Notes: a model not told the origin generated them from the sequence alone. Positions 1-12,951 are shown, counted from the first letter of the stretch. The stretch is 64,000 nucleotides of DNA from Lomentospora prolificans (GCA_029532625.1 JARFXM010000003.1:1240001-1304000); one strand, 5' to 3'. A program made the numbers and translations.

Positions 1-1419
1 CAGATCGGCGTAATCATGGCCGGCCTGGTCTAGTTCGGTCTGAAGACGGGCAACCTTCTCCTCTATCTGGCGGGACAAGCCTTTCGTCACGACCGATTTG
101 TTCGCCATCTCATCTTGCAGTTCTTCCAGGTCGTGTTTTGCGCGTTCCTTTTCCGACAACACTTCGGTAAGTTTATCCTTCATCTCGTCAACCTGGGCCT
201 CTAAGACGCGAACGTTCCGCTCTAGATCGTCTATTGTATCACGAGCTTCGTCAAGCTCGTCATTATTTTGGGCCTTCTCTTCCAGTTCGATGACTCGACG
301 CTGGGCAGCTTTCTTTTCGGCTTCGGATTTGTCCAGCTTCGCCTTCAGCTCTTGGATTTCCTCGTCTCGTTCCTCCAGCGCTTCGTCCTTCCTTTGCGTG
401 TCTCCGTTCAACTTCTCCTTCAGATCGTCGATATTGTCTTCATGCTCGCTGATGATGCGATCCTTTTCCCGAATATCCGCTTCTAAATCCAAAATCTCGT
501 CACGAAGCTTGTCAACGCGCGCCTCGTCTCTCTGGCCTTCGTTGAGTTCGCGTTTTAAATCGTCGATCTCGGCCTCCTTATTGTCGAGGACGCGTCGTAG
601 CTGTTCCAGCTCTGCGCGTTGGCTCTCATCGGCGTACTTCTTTTTCGTACGCTCTTGCAGCTCAATCATCTGTTGTCTGAACGTCTCCAGGTCCTTTTCC
701 GCGGCGTTGAGATGCTTTTTGTATCGATGAAGCTCTCGCTGCATAGTAACTTTATCGACCTTAAGTTCGGTGTTTTCCTTGAGAGCTGCTTCGCTAAAGC
801 CGGGCCCCGCTTTTCGCAGGGCCTCTTCGAGGAAATGGATCTTGAGTTTTAAGCCGAAATTTTCCTTCTCGATTTTATCGATTACATTCTCCTGTTCTCT
901 TAGCGAAAGTTGGTTTCCATCTTGCAGTAGGCCCTTTCCGTTGCCGCGACGTGTTGGTAGTGCTATAGGTGTTGAGGCAACGCTGCTGTTCTCTACCACA
1001 GGCATTGTCGCGTCCGCATACGATCTCCCAAACATGGACACCTCCCCGGCCGGTACAGGCGTCAAATCACCGTCGAGGGTGTCCATAGCCGGCGTGGCAG
1101 GAACGCCGTTCTCCTTGCCACCACGGCGAACACTTCGCGTCGCCGACTTGAGCATTGGAGTGAATTCGGCACCACCTAGATTTGCTGGGAGGTTTCGGCG
1201 ATCGTGGAACGGAGCCCTTCCCCGTGGCGTACGGAGATTCACACCACCAGAGCGGCCATTTCGAAGTTGGTTGAGGAGGTTGTTGTTGCCATCTTTGGGA
1301 GGGGAGACAAATGAGGGTTCTTGTGTGATGTCGGCGAAGTCGGGTCGGCGGCTTAGGTATGTCGCGTCTCCTATGTTGGTCCGAGGAGTGTCTAAACTGC
1401 CAAAACCCGGCTGAACCAT
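1..1419 (-). CDS. apsB: CM1-domain coiled-coil microtubule-organising protein (ApsB/Mto1-like), 3' part cut by window edge
   Basis: An uninterrupted minus-strand frame of 473 codons begins at the ATG at 1419 and runs off the left edge, so the C-terminus is missing. Residues 1-165 are Pro/Ser/Arg-rich and look disordered. Residues about 171-238 match the centrosomin CM1 (Cnn_1N) pattern: LREQENVIDKIEKENFGLK, then a helix with IHFLEEAL, then GFSEAALKENTELK. From about residue 240 to the edge the sequence is one long charged heptad-like coiled coil rich in Glu, Lys, Asp and Leu. In known family members CM1 recruits the gamma-tubulin complex to spindle pole bodies and to non-spindle microtubule organising centres; Aspergillus ApsB and fission yeast Mto1 are examples. 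The CM1 assignment is what I see; the ApsB name is inference from fungal context and architecture. No intron is seen in this part. Upstream is a very long gene-free stretch. Confidence 0.85.
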   Translation of the reverse strand, partial: MVQPGFGSLDTPRTNIGDATYLSRRPDFADITQEPSFVSPPKDGNNNLLNQLRNGRSGGVNLRTPRGRAPFHDRRNLPANLGGAEFTPMLKSATRSVRRGGKENGVPATPAMDTLDGDLTPVPAGEVSMFGRSYADATMPVVENSSVASTPIALPTRRGNGKGLLQDGNQLSLREQENVIDKIEKENFGLKLKIHFLEEALRKAGPGFSEAALKENTELKVDKVTMQRELHRYKKHLNAAEKDLETFRQQMIELQERTKKKYADESQRAELEQLRRVLDNKEAEIDDLKRELNEGQRDEARVDKLRDEILDLEADIREKDRIISEHEDNIDDLKEKLNGDTQRKDEALEERDEEIQELKAKLDKSEAEKKAAQRRVIELEEKAQNNDELDEARDTIDDLERNVRVLEAQVDEMKDKLTEVLSEKERAKHDLEELQDEMANKSVVTKGLSRQIEEKVARLQTELDQAGHDYADL

Positions 1420-4400
1420 TGTGCCGGTGTTGACAGCGAATGTGTCGTGGGTTTGTCTGCTTTCGGTACGCGACGAATTCGGTTATGCCATTGACACGTC
1501 GAACTTGGTGGAAATATGGTAAGATGTAGAGTTGACAAAATCAACCGCGAGTGTAAAAATGGGGATGTGCCACTAAGAATGAGGCGGATGTGAAATAGCC
1601 AGGCAAAAGCTGCTGATCCTTGGGTTGGACGTGTCGTAAGGTGGGAGTTTGAGACTATCTTCGCGGATAATATTACTTTAATGGTCAAGTTTGATGGTGG
1701 AGGAATTGGAGAACGCGTCTTGTTTACTTCAGACCTAATTAGGACTAGCTTGTGTGGGGATTTCCAGCCAGCGCAAGCCACGAGTGCACCACCATTTGTG
1801 ACCAATAAGGCGCGTAGAAATACTAGACCTTGGGAGGAGGCTGTATTATGTCAGAAACAACCTTAGGTGTGCATTATCTATCAAGAAGTTAATTCCTCTC
1901 TTGCACCTTTGAAGGAGTTTTCCACAATTAGATTCATTCCTGTAATCCTCAAACTAATATCAAAGTTATCCCAGTCACGAGTGAGCTAATTCCTCCAGAC
2001 TGGGCGATGTTACCTATCCTGAATATTCAATAGAATTTACATTCTCCTTTCGCTCACGGCCAGCCTTTACTTGGCCTGAAATTCCAAATCTGCGACTTTG
2101 ACGAGTAAGCAAGCCGAGAGATCTAACCACGAGGACCACACGTTCTCATCCCATGCCCTTGGAATGCCGCCCTGTTCCACAGGTCTAAAGGGCCTAGTGT
2201 GGCGCCTGTGTGCCAACTCGCCAATTCGGTAAGGCACGGCAACTCAGGATGGGAAGGGAAAGTAGAGATACAACGAACCACAATTCAGTAGTATGCACTC
2301 GCCATAGCTGAATACGCAACTTCTACCTGCGTGTGTATACAAGGGAAAAAAAAAAGGAAAGAAAGAGAGATGCGGCTGCGGATCTTGAAAGTCATCCGCT
2401 TTGGTCGGCTGCAATTACTTCTCCAAGCTACTAGTACTACCAGAACCACTGAATGGCTCTGGCGCTCTCCCCCCCCCAACCTGCAAGACAACCATACTAG
2501 GTGGGGTCCTCGTCTGGGCCGTGTCTCTGTAGAACTCGCATTCTGGGGGACTGCTCAGGTGACACCTGTAACATGTGATCATGGAACTGCGCTCGAGACG
2601 TGGCCTTGCATTGATCGCAGCTCCCTGTCAATTGAGGTTGGCGAAGGAGAGGAATAGAAGCAGCAACGGGGCCATGATATTCGGCCAAGTGCCCTCTCCC
2701 AAGTGGTGACGAAAAGGCAAGGCCATTTCGAATAAATAACTTACGTGGTCAGAAACACGACCTTTCACAAGCAACGGTGTATAGACGTGCCAGATCACTC
2801 GCAACTTTCTGCTTCCTGTGTTGCTGCGTAACAGCTCCTTAAGATACGTAAAGTAAGTGCAAGCGGGAGGAGAAGCGGAGAGGTGGAGAGAGAGGTGGAG
2901 GGAGAGGTGGAGGGAGGGGCGGCGGGCCCATTTCGAGGGTGGAGCTCAAGTAGGGGTCCTTGCGTGGCCACCAACCAAGCAGAACAATTCAGCAGCTTGA
3001 ATACAGCATTTACAATTGTCGCCACGTGAAAGACGGACGAGGGAAGCGACCATCTGGGATCCAAGGGAAGGAAGCAAGTACTAGCTTGACCAAGTGCAGG
3101 AGCTAGGATTGTGCAAACTCGGTACCACGAGATTGCGAATTCGCCACCTGTGGGACCATCGATTTACTGGAGATCGTTCCAGGATTGATGCTGGGCACTG
3201 TTCGAGCCTGTTTTGATGCGTTCACATCACCACTCCAGCATCAAATATTATAGATCTTGATGAGTCCCAACAAATCAGGGGTGGGCTGTTTGCGAATATG
3301 GGTGTGAATGGCGAATAGTCAAGAGGATGATTAAATATAGCTTGTATACAAACGTCACCCAATTACCAGAGGCCCTGAGGTCGAGATCTCAACCTCATCC
3401 GCGACAAGGTGGAGTGGCGGGGGTGGCGGGGTACTCTGTATAGGAGGTGCTCCTCCCAGTCACATTAGGAAGGGACTGTGGACGCCTCGTCTCTAGGCCA
3501 TCCAATGAGTCGGCATAGTACGGCAGGACACGGCACGATGCGATACAGATGACTCTAAATCAGCTCTTGAATAATTAGGGGGTTGCATCAAGCACCCTAA
3601 AGTGATGTCCCGCATTCTTGGTCAATATCAACACACTCTTCAACTCACCTCGGAGCATGTTTGAGCCCTGGCCCAAGTGCACATCAGTGTCGCACCGAGA
3701 GCGTGTTCGGAGTTCGGATGCAACACCAAGATAACCCAAAGGCACTCTCGGCGTGGCTGCATTGCAGGTTGCAGGATCCTCGTCGGGGACTTATTTGACT
3801 GCTGGCTTTCTAATCCCTGGTCGAGCGTAGCGAGACGGCAGGACCGGCCACCTGAAAAGAAAGAACAAGGTTTGAACTCGCAAAATCAAAGACACATTGC
3901 TGTCGGCTGTGCTCTTTGATGGGATTGTCCTCGTTGGGTATTTCAAATTATATCTGGTCCCGAGAGGCATCACGTGTGCTACAAACATTGATGGACAGAT
4001 CCACCAAAGGGACCTTTTGGGTTGGCTTTACATGCGCCTGACATGTTTCTCATCGTGTCGACGTCGAAGGTCCTATTCTGGCACCTATAATCGATCGTGT
4101 TATTTTGGGACGCATAATTGCCTTGTCCGAGTCTCATCTCATCAGGCCATCCAGACTAGAGTCTGTGCAGAACAATCTTGAGACGAGAGGCCCTCTCCCC
4201 AACTGACCACACTCGCTCTCAGAACCGAGAAGAAGCGCCCAAGAGACCCCCAAGAGTTTGCATTAGCCTCGCAGCTAACCAAGACTTCCTCACGGGCGCA
4301 TTTGCATCGGTCTACACACCGGACTTGTAGCGGACAGAGGAGATCGGACCACTTGCTTTCCTATGTCTTCCTCTTCATTCAGATTTGGATGGGCTCGCTG

Positions 4401-6323
4401 TGTCCATTTGTTCATCTTTGCCTTATTTCGATGTACTCATCTCTTCATAGCCAGTTTCTTCGTGGCATCGCCCCGTCTGGCTGGCCATGTCGCTTTTCAG
4501 CATAGGCGCTCCCCTCCATTCCATCCATTCCATGGGCCAGCCAGCGTCGATCACCCCAATACCGTCTCGTCAAAGGTAGCCCCCACCCCTCCCACCACCA
4601 GCCCACCCCCCTTTCCAGATCCATTGTCGATTTCCCCTACCAATCCTCGTATATTCAGCATGAAAGCGGCATTCGAGGTAGTAGCAACTACGAGCCTCGA
4701 TTACCGGTGTACCTTGGAGTGTATCTTAGATTACCTGTAGCCGCATCATAACTAGCCAACAGAGCTCAACCCTCAGGGTAGGAGTGTCCATCCTCCACAC
4801 CTTTAAGAGAAGCGCCGTATCCACACCCCCATATCCCGATTTGGCTCCTTCCCCTTTCCCTACTTCGTACATCTTCAACAATCCTTGCTCAATGCCAGCG
4901 TAAGCGGACAAGCAGAAGTCCGCCAGAGATGGGTCGCTGGCTATCCGCATTCTCCACGACCATAGACTAGTGCTGACTAGCGACTGGGACGGGAGAGAGA
5001 CCCACAGGAATAGCTCCCCAGCGTCACAAGCTCTTCTATTGTGGGCCAACAACCGTCTAGACATGGCTTCTGATAAACGAGAATAGGGGCAGTCTGGCCG
5101 GGTTCGGGAGTGGGAGGGCCAGCATCGTGACGACTGTCGTGAAGACAGGTGTTGGGGCCGAAGGCTCCATGAGTCTCATTGAGTCTTCTGCTGCGCCCGC
5201 CGTTGCTATTCTTGTCTTTGGCGACCGCCTGCATTCTCCCATATACTTGAATATTTAAGTGGACGATTTGATTTCCTGGAATTGCACTCCCTAAGCTCCC
5301 GTCAAGGCAATCAATAGCTGTCCTGCAATCTCCCGCCGCCTTTGGCATTGGAACCGCCAAATTTGCGTCTCCTGCACCAAACTAGTGTCCCATCCAGGGT
5401 GTTGTACCACAACCCCAATCCTAAGCTCACGAGAGGAGGAGGTCGGTAGCTTCACACCCCCCTCCCTCACACCCATACCCATATACTACTAGACCAACAA
5501 CAACGTGAATCTGGTGCTGGGGAAGTTGAATAAGTGAGGACCCCATCTCAAGTTGTCTCTTGCAGGCCCTGCTCCTTCATAGTTGCCACAAGTCGATATT
5601 TAATCATTGAAATATCCCATCGATTTTTATCCTGGGTTCAATATTCCATCACTCAGCATCCTAAACCCCCAATTCTAGCTCAACCCCCCGATTCCGGACG
5701 CCTCAATTTCATCCACTTTCACTGATATCCTACCCTGTTGGTGTTATTTGGCCTACCGATTTACCGACGGTGTCTCCAGCCTGAAGATTCCCGTTCAAGA
5801 CAAAACTACGTCTCGACAGCGAAGATCCAGTCTCGCTTGTCTCTCATCTCACGATTGTTCCGAGGTTCTGGCATCTATAGTCTCTGCATTTAAACAGCGT
5901 CAAGACCCCGTCCCGCCTTAGTATTACCAGCTGGCGTGAGGAGGTAGCAAAAGCGGTTCCAAATACCCGGGGCTTCCATTTGTGCAGTGTTTCGCCCTAT
6001 CTGCGTGCGTGTGACAGTGCTTTTGGCAGGCGCCACCGACACCAGACTGGAGGCTCCTGCCCGTTAGCACCTTGCTTTCGCAGGCTGTTGGCCAGCCCGC
6101 CCGGTCATCCGCCACACAACGCGACAGAAGGTCCGGTTCTGCTGACCTCATCGTTACCACCCACATCATTTACCCCTCGGATCGACTCTCGTCTCCCGCA
6201 TTATACCGCCCTCGCATTGACATATTCCGCACAACTCGCCAATTCTCGAAAACGGGAGCTTCCTTATCTCTTTGAATTGCACCCTTCTTTATTTTCCCCT
6301 TGTCACACCAAACGGATCTCCAG
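1420..6323. other. 4.9 kb intergenic stretch, no gene recognised
   Basis: All frames are short and none reads like a conserved protein. The stretch holds the promoter of the minus-strand CM1 gene at its left end and the long leader or promoter of the F-box gene at its right end. It also has a purine run near 2345-2370, a small 12-bp tandem repeat at 2881-2916, and C/T-rich stretches near 4500-4640 and 5640-5700. I found no tRNA, 5S rRNA or transposase. A non-coding transcript cannot be excluded from sequence alone. Confidence 0.6.
2881..2916. repeat. 12-bp tandem repeat, 3 copies
   Basis: Three head-to-tail units of the form AGGTGGAGRGAG. The first unit differs from the other two by one base. 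It is a minor purine-rich minisatellite in gene-free DNA. Confidence 0.8.
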
Positions 6324-8804
6324 ATGGAGTCAGGCACGACGACAACGCCGAGGGTACCGGCCTCGCTGGAATTGTTTCCAAATGAGATTATCCTCCACAT
6401 TCTCTATTTTCTTCCCCCGGAGGATAACCTCCTCTGCTTCCAGCTGCTATCCAAGCATCTCAACGATCTCGCAAACAAGCCGCTGCTGTGGAGGCATCAC
6501 TGCAGCAACTCGTTCAAGTACTGGAACCCCGACCACGAGTTCCAGAAAAAGCTCGAGGGCCCAGTGTCCGACCACGACTGGAAACGGCTGTTCATCGTGC
6601 GAAAGGAAAGGAACGCGCGCATAGCGCATCTCTTTGACGGTATCCTCGCGACTAAGCTCGGTCGTCTGCGGAAGTTTGAGCAGGTATGCCACATGGGCTA
6701 CGATGCGAAAGACTTCTTGCTGGACCAATGCCACGTTGACGACCTCGTCGAGGATGTACTTGCTAGGAGGTAGGATTTCTTAAACCAAACCAATATGCCA
6801 GTGATGAATCGCGAAGAAGATCCATGAGCCGAGGAAAGCGGCACTTTGTAAATGATATACCACAGTCCATTTCCCTGCAACAATGCTTTTCGTTTTTAGT
6901 CATGGCGGGTTGCGGGTTGAGGAGGAATAATGCACACACGGAAGGAGATGATTCTTGTATTAACACACACCCGGTAGGGAGGGAGAGGATAGATTGGACA
7001 GCTTCTGTTGCCCTCTTTCTGGGGGAGGATCCAACTAGTGACCCATTTTGTTTCTTTTCCATTTGCTGTTTCTTACGTCGGACGCTTGTAGCTAAAACCA
7101 AAATCTCCATACCCAGGTATCACGCAAATTCACTATTGGATAGCATCCACAGGGAAGTAGCCATTAAAGAATGGATGTCGTTCCCCCGAGAGCTGGACGT
7201 CATTCCCCGGCATGACAACGTACAACTGTCCAACGGCCGCAGCCTAAACGCCACGGTCGAACGATCTATTGCCGCCTTTGACATGTTTATCCTCCATGAT
7301 CAGCCCGGCGATATTGATGAAGCAAGTAGCTCCCTTCCCATTCGTTGACGTTTCTCCCTGCTTCAGAATGAGATCCTCCCTTCTTAGGCGAGATGGAGGG
7401 TCCTGTGTAGTGAGCGGATTCTGCTCTCGCAGGCGACGAGGCTACACTCCTATAACTGGATCTAACCGTACGAGATAGGTCTCAGCCATGCTCGACAATC
7501 TCGCGACCGAGTTTCGACTCGCGAATGAAGGATTTGACGAGCTGTCAACACGCGAAAAGGCCTTGACTCTGAATCGATGGTTACGGTCGCGAAAGCTTTT
7601 GGGTATGGACTCTCCTGCTAGAAACTACCGCCGACTGCGAAACTGCTTCATCAGCCAGGCTATCCGGTTTAAACCTCACCGATCACTGCCTCTCGTATCG
7701 AGTGCCATCTATTGTTCTATTGCAGGCCGGCTTGGGATCGATGCGAAGCCATGCCTCTTCCCCAGCCATGTGCACACATTAGTGTTTCCTCCTCCAGGTG
7801 TGTCTCTAGATGGCCTCCCGAGCGAGCCCAGGGAAGGTGATGAAGACGGGGAGTCATCCACAACCCAAGATAGCATGCATCTCGATCCTTATAGCACCGA
7901 CGAGGAGGTCCCTAGGGACTCCCTCCTCGCTCTACTGGCCAACTTTGGCTGGCAAGCCAACGCAGACATTTTCCTTTCTCCAGGCCAACCCCGAAGCCTC
8001 ATCATGCGTCTCGCCCACAACATCCGAGCCACCTTCACCTCCGACCTCTCCGGTCCCAACCAACCGGAGCCCTACGTCTCCGCCTTCGACACGTCCCGGC
8101 CGGCGAGCAGCAGCAGTGTCATCAACCGCGATGCAGCCCTTCTCGCCTTCGTCTGGGCCCGTCTGATGCTTCTCCCCCCAAACGGCCTCGAGTGGATCGA
8201 CTCCCTCCACCGCATCTTTGACCGCTTCACCACCTCATGGATCGGCGACACGTGGCTCATCGAAAAGTACATCTGCCCCATCTACGACTCGACGGGTCCT
8301 CACGGCCAGGCCTTGGATAACCCCCGGAACCTCGTCAAGGCGAGGCGTGACCTGGACAACATCACACCGTGGCCCCGCAGGAGGACTGACACCAAAGCCA
8401 ACGTCCTGTACAAAGTCGGCCAGGTCTTTAGGCATAGGCGCTTGAATTTCCTCGGTGTCATTACCGGGTGGGCGGACGACGGCCCGCTCGTCATGCCTGA
8501 GGATGTCATAACGTCGATTGTGGACCCGGGCGAGAAGGGAACTGTGTACTACACCTGCATGTGAGTTGAGGATGTTCCTTTGTGCGCCCCTCACCCTTGA
8601 CTGGAGCGAATGCTGACTGTCCCGCCTAGACGCATGGACTCGATGAATAGGGTCAAGGTCTTGCAGCATGCTATTCTCCCAGTAAATGATAGAGCGCAGA
8701 TTCCTGATGAGATGTTTGAGCTGGCTGGGCTGTACTTTAAGCGGTTTGATGAGAAGAAGGGCATGTTCATCTCGAATATTCGGGAAGAGTACCCGGATGA
8801 CTAG
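6324..8804 (+). CDS. F-box protein with SirB1/transglutaminase-like and YccV-like domains (FBXO21-like)
   Basis: Four exons: 6324-6769, 7117-7325, 7486-8560 and 8630-8804, giving 634 residues. The introns are 347, 160 and 69 nt and every junction keeps frame. Residues about 12-60 are an F-box (ASLELFPNEIILHILYFLP, later LLSKHLNDLANKPLLW). The middle (exon 2 to early exon 3) carries the SirB1-like core, with HDQPGDIDE and later the NCFISQAIRFKP / YCSIAGRLGIDAKPCLFPSH stretches. The C-terminal third (KVGQVFRHRRLNFLGVITGW, then RVKVLQHAILPVND) is the YccV/HspQ-like hemimethylated-DNA-binding fold. This order is that of human FBXO21, a substrate adaptor of SCF ubiquitin ligases, so a role in choosing proteins for ubiquitylation is inferred. 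The start was chosen because it directly precedes the F-box and follows a long leader. The second intron is the least certain, being placed by phase and by the CTCAG acceptor. Confidence 0.88.
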
Positions 8805-9077
8805 TTAATGGTGTATTTTATTTAAACTTGGTGATGGAGCAAAGCAGAAGCTGAGCTTCATAGAGGCAAAAATAGGGGTTGAGAGGCAAATACATAAGGC
8901 GCATAAATCAATTCAAAAGATAGCGCAATATCTCATATAACACAGGGGATTTAGTCGCAGGGACCTTTGTAACTTTGGCTCTTAACATTTGTGCATATAT
9001 ATCTGCTATTATGCACCTCTCAATCCCGGTAGCTTGATAGTCGTCCCAGCTATTTCCACTGAGTCCTTTTAGGAGGC

Positions 9078-10982
9078 TCAAGGGTTGAGCTCCGCCAGGA
9101 CGCCTTTCTCTGCTAACTTCTTGACCCAAGCATGAATAGCGGGTGTATACTCCTTTCTACGGTCCATGGTGTCCTCTTCACATTTCTCGGCGTAGGCCTC
9201 CTCCTCCTTGTACTTCTCCATGAGCTCGAAAATAGGGACGACCTCACACTCGCGAATCTCCCGGCAGGAAGTACTGCAGCCTCGGCACGAGTCAGACTCA
9301 TCAAGATAACTCTGTATATCATCAGCGGAAGGTGCAGCCTTGATCGACGCCTCCGTCAGCCCGAATTCCGCGAGCTTGGTTGGGTCGTCAAAGTCGAAGG
9401 GATCGGGGCCCATCCCAACCCGCCATTCACACTCGCAGTCGCGCCTTCGTTCGGATATAGCTTGGACGGACTGGATCAATTGTGCTATTTCTCCCCTAAT
9501 ATACGCGAGGGGATTTTGGCAGACAGCGAGAAGAACCGACTCGCCATCGAAACCAGATTCTGAAGTCTGGTTCTGGATGTCGGCCATAGCATCCTCCCAC
9601 CAGCCGCGAGAGTTACCCTCATGGTTCTTGATTTCCCAATCCTCAATAATACCTAGTCGGAAATAAGTATATAACAGAATATCAAGCTTGAGAGTTGAAG
9701 AGGGTTAGACATACCTAGATTCATTGGTTCGGCCTGCAGGCCGTCAAGCTTCCATAAATCGCGACCGATAGGCACATAAGACACATAATGGAAGGCGTCA
9801 CCGCCTTTGGGGACTTTCTTTGATGCCTTTGTCTTCTTGGCACGTTTGCCAGTCCTCTGGATTGTGTCATTGTACTCCATTGCATTGCCATGGAGCCAAA
9901 GGTCTGCATTAAGGTGTTCCATGCGCCTGTTGAAATTTAGAATGTTAATATTTGATTCTCTAAACCCAGGAAAGTTTGGGTGGGAAATTAAATGGGTTAC
10001 CTTGACAAAGAGTTATGCTGGATCCTGATCGTGTGATTTTCACTGAGTGCCCGTCCGCGCTCAATGGAATTCATATTCTTTGTCGAGTCCTTGAACTTTT
10101 GGAGCTCTTCGCCCAGGAAAACCTTAGGACTATTCATGAGGATATTGAGCAATGCGACGGTTGCGCAAGCATTATCCACTGTCTAAAGCATCTATGTTAG
10201 ATAGAAGTGAAAGAAATATTATTACAAGGACTCTTACCTGGTTTGCAAACCAGAGATCGCCCTCAATCGGCTCCTTCGCAGGCTCTACCTTGCGGAGGTT
10301 GGTGCCTCGAAAGCAAAACAGTAGGCCGTAAACATTCTTGCGGTAATTACTCTCGAAGCTTCTGGATGGTTAATAAATTGGGTTGGAGAGCGGATAACAA
10401 ATACCTACTAGTTGGTAACGGTCTCAGGCATACTGATGAGACTGATAGAATCAATAACTTTCACGTCCTTGACACCCAGCTTGCTGAGATAGGTTTGGAA
10501 AAAGGACTGGTCATTTGGTTAGTAAGACCGACCAGATCGTATACATAGAATTGTTAAGAACCGATGTTTCTTACAGGATCGGACTCAAATTCAGCCCACC
10601 CAGCCCACTCTTGTAGCTCCTTTGGGTCAAGAGGCGCCAGAGCCGCGTCCATGAGGTTGTCGGGGATTTCAACTTCAGGCAACGTGGTGTTATTTATAGC
10701 GGATGACGACCGCTTGGGGTTCCGGCGAATAGTATTGCCCTCACCGCTTTGAGAAATAGCCTCAGGATTGTCTCCATTGGACGGAATGGCAGTATGTTTG
10801 GGCTTGGATGCAGGATCACCAATCTGAGGCTTGCTAGAGTTTGACTCTGGGCACGCTGGCTCAGCAGATCCAGTGACATCAGGTGGCAATATGCCCCGAC
10901 TAGGAGAAGTAGTGTCCATAACGCTAGAATGGTGAGATCCAGCACTGGCAGAGCCAGGATTATTTGTGAGAGGGGATGACAT
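9078..10982 (-). CDS. Ubiquitin C-terminal hydrolase, UCH37/Uch2-like (peptidase C12)
   Basis: Six exons on the minus strand: 10982-10575, 10506-10409, 10358-10238, 10182-10001, 9926-9715 and 9652-9078, giving 531 residues. The C12 catalytic set is visible: oxyanion Gln209 in LWFANQ, nucleophile Cys215 in TVDNACATVALL, His316 in FHYVSYVPI and Asp331 in WKLDGLQ. The domain starts near residue 125 with WAGWAEFESDP followed by SFFQTYLSKLGVKDVKV, the usual UCH entry. An N-terminal extension of about 120 Ser/Pro/Asn-rich residues precedes it. The segment between Cys and His carries a Lys-rich insert (KRAKKTKASKK). The C-terminal tail (about 190 residues) has a helical, Glu-rich part and two Cys-rich patches. 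In cells these enzymes remove ubiquitin, often at the proteasome or on chromatin. The third exon uses an AAG acceptor chosen by frame and is the weakest junction. Confidence 0.9.
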
Positions 10983-12254
10983 TATGTGCTTAATGTCAAG
11001 AGTGATTTAAAAGGAAAGTAAGAGATAGGCCCTGGGGTTGAAGCTTGAGATTGAGAGATTTCAGTGTTTGAGAGGGAAGAGAGTTGGGAGCGTGGTAAAG
11101 AAAGACTGGTTTCGCAAGGGAAGAACGGGAGGTATAAAGAACAAGAGGTTGAGTAGATATAAGGAAGGCACGAAGGTCATCAGGTGAACCCCGGCTGAAG
11201 CTACCCAGGTGAGAACAAGCACAGCGTACCCTTGTAGACTCAGAAATTTTTCCAGAGGCGGGAATATGTAAGAATATTCCCTAGAAGGCTCCTCTAGGAA
11301 CAGTGCTCTAAGAGATAGCGGAACACTGGGAAGTGCTTGTAAAAGAGGTTTGTGATGGCCCGGATTTGTGCCTAGGGAAAGATGAGGGCTTAGAGATGGG
11401 ATGTGGAACGGTAAGGGGAAGACTGATTATTTCAATGGGTTTTCTGAACTGCAAGTCTCGATCTAAGTTGAGCGTCAAATAAGAAGCCGGGAGTTGACAG
11501 TAGCGCGTTGTGCCTTCCGCAGTCGGTGGGTGGTGATGGAGAGAGTCCAGGGTCTCGGTCGACACCGAGGCCAAGTGAAAGAAAGTGCGCTGTGCGAGGA
11601 TGAGTGGTGCGCCGCATGACGCGGATCAGTTCGACCATTTGGTGTAAATACTGATCTACTGAATACGCAAACCGCTGCAGAGGGATTCTTGCCTATATCC
11701 TCTAATTCTAGCGAACTACCTTCGTACACCGAGCTCTATCGTTGCCTCACGGAAGGTCTGAGTCGTTGATACAGACACCGAGGGTCAAAGCTTCCCCTGG
11801 TGGAGAAGAGCTTGGCTGATGGGAGTTTTTCTATTGGATAAAATAGTGATGGAACAAAACTGATTTTAACCAATCAACACGCTTCAAAATTCAAAGCTGA
11901 CACTCGTTTCAATCCCACCAGAAGTACCTTCGTACTTGGTACATCATTCTTTCCGCACTGTTTGTAAGGTCGGTCGCGTCCAGGCTCCATTTTTGACGTG
12001 AACAAAGCTTTCGGTAAATTTCATTGCTTTCAAGCAACACGACACACAACTGCTTTCCGAACAACGTGCACATTGCGCGGATCTATAGCGCGAGGACTGC
12101 CGACGACATCTTCCCGACTGTCACTCTCTTGTCGTCCAACTCTATCGGCCGTTGTTATCCCTTGCCTGTTTCAAATGAAATAACCGCCCGTTGACCACCA
12201 TTTCCTCCCGTTGGACACAAAACAGGTCACTCACCACCATATTACGGGAAGGCC
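10983..12254. promoter_or_regulatory. Divergent promoter region between UCH and Pom152 genes
   Basis: This 1.27 kb lies between two genes that point away from each other. Two CCAAT boxes in opposite orientation sit about 30 bp apart, ATTGG at 11833-11837 and CCAAT at 11870-11874, the type of site bound by the fungal HAP/CBC complex. No coding frame in it looks conserved. Which gene the boxes serve cannot be told from sequence. Confidence 0.5.
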
Positions 12255-12919
12255 ATGGCCTCGACACCGCGCCCGAGGCCGGGCCACTTCCCGCAAACTC
12301 CAGCAAATGGCCCCCGTACGAGCACTGGTAGCGCTGGTAGCGGTAGCGGTAATCGACGAGAGTCGAGATTCTCTCTCCCTGATGCTCCTGAAGCAAACCC
12401 TGTGCAGCCTGCGAATCCACCTGTGATACCGCTCACTGTGATCGATGCCCCGACACAACGCTTCTATGCCGCGGCCGTCTATGTCGCTCTTCTTTGCTGG
12501 AAACTTTATGACTGGATCCACGTGGTCGAGAACCACGACGTGTCGCTACCTTTATTGATAAAATGGAGTGTCATTGACTTCGTTTTCATCTTTGGTTTGC
12601 CTGAAATGAGGATCCCGTGGCTGGAACTCTCACAGCAGGCCGTCCTGATACTCTATGCGGGACATATGATCTTAAACTACATGTTGATGTTCGACATTCC
12701 GGTAGGTGTTGAGCTGCCTGCGTTCGGTGTCTGAGCTATACTAATCATTAGTCCCTTAGCTGCCTTTCCAGGGATGGCTCTTGGCTGCGGGCAAGGCGTT
12801 CTTCGACAAAGAGATGGCCCTCTCTGAGCACACTGTTCGTGTATCTAACATTCTGCATAACAACTCCCTCATCATGGGAAAGCAGATCATCAATATCTTG
12901 CCTGAAGGGTAAATTGATA

Positions 12920-12951
<32 letters not shown>

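Noticed and set aside
98..1414. Ser/Arg-rich + strand frames opposite the CM1 gene
   Set aside because: Low-complexity reverse reading of a Glu/Lys coiled coil; the minus strand is open for 473 codons with a recognisable CM1 domain.
5980..6624. 214-codon + frame spanning the F-box gene start
   Set aside because: It overlaps the F-box exon in another frame and is Ser/Arg/Pro-rich with no conserved feature.
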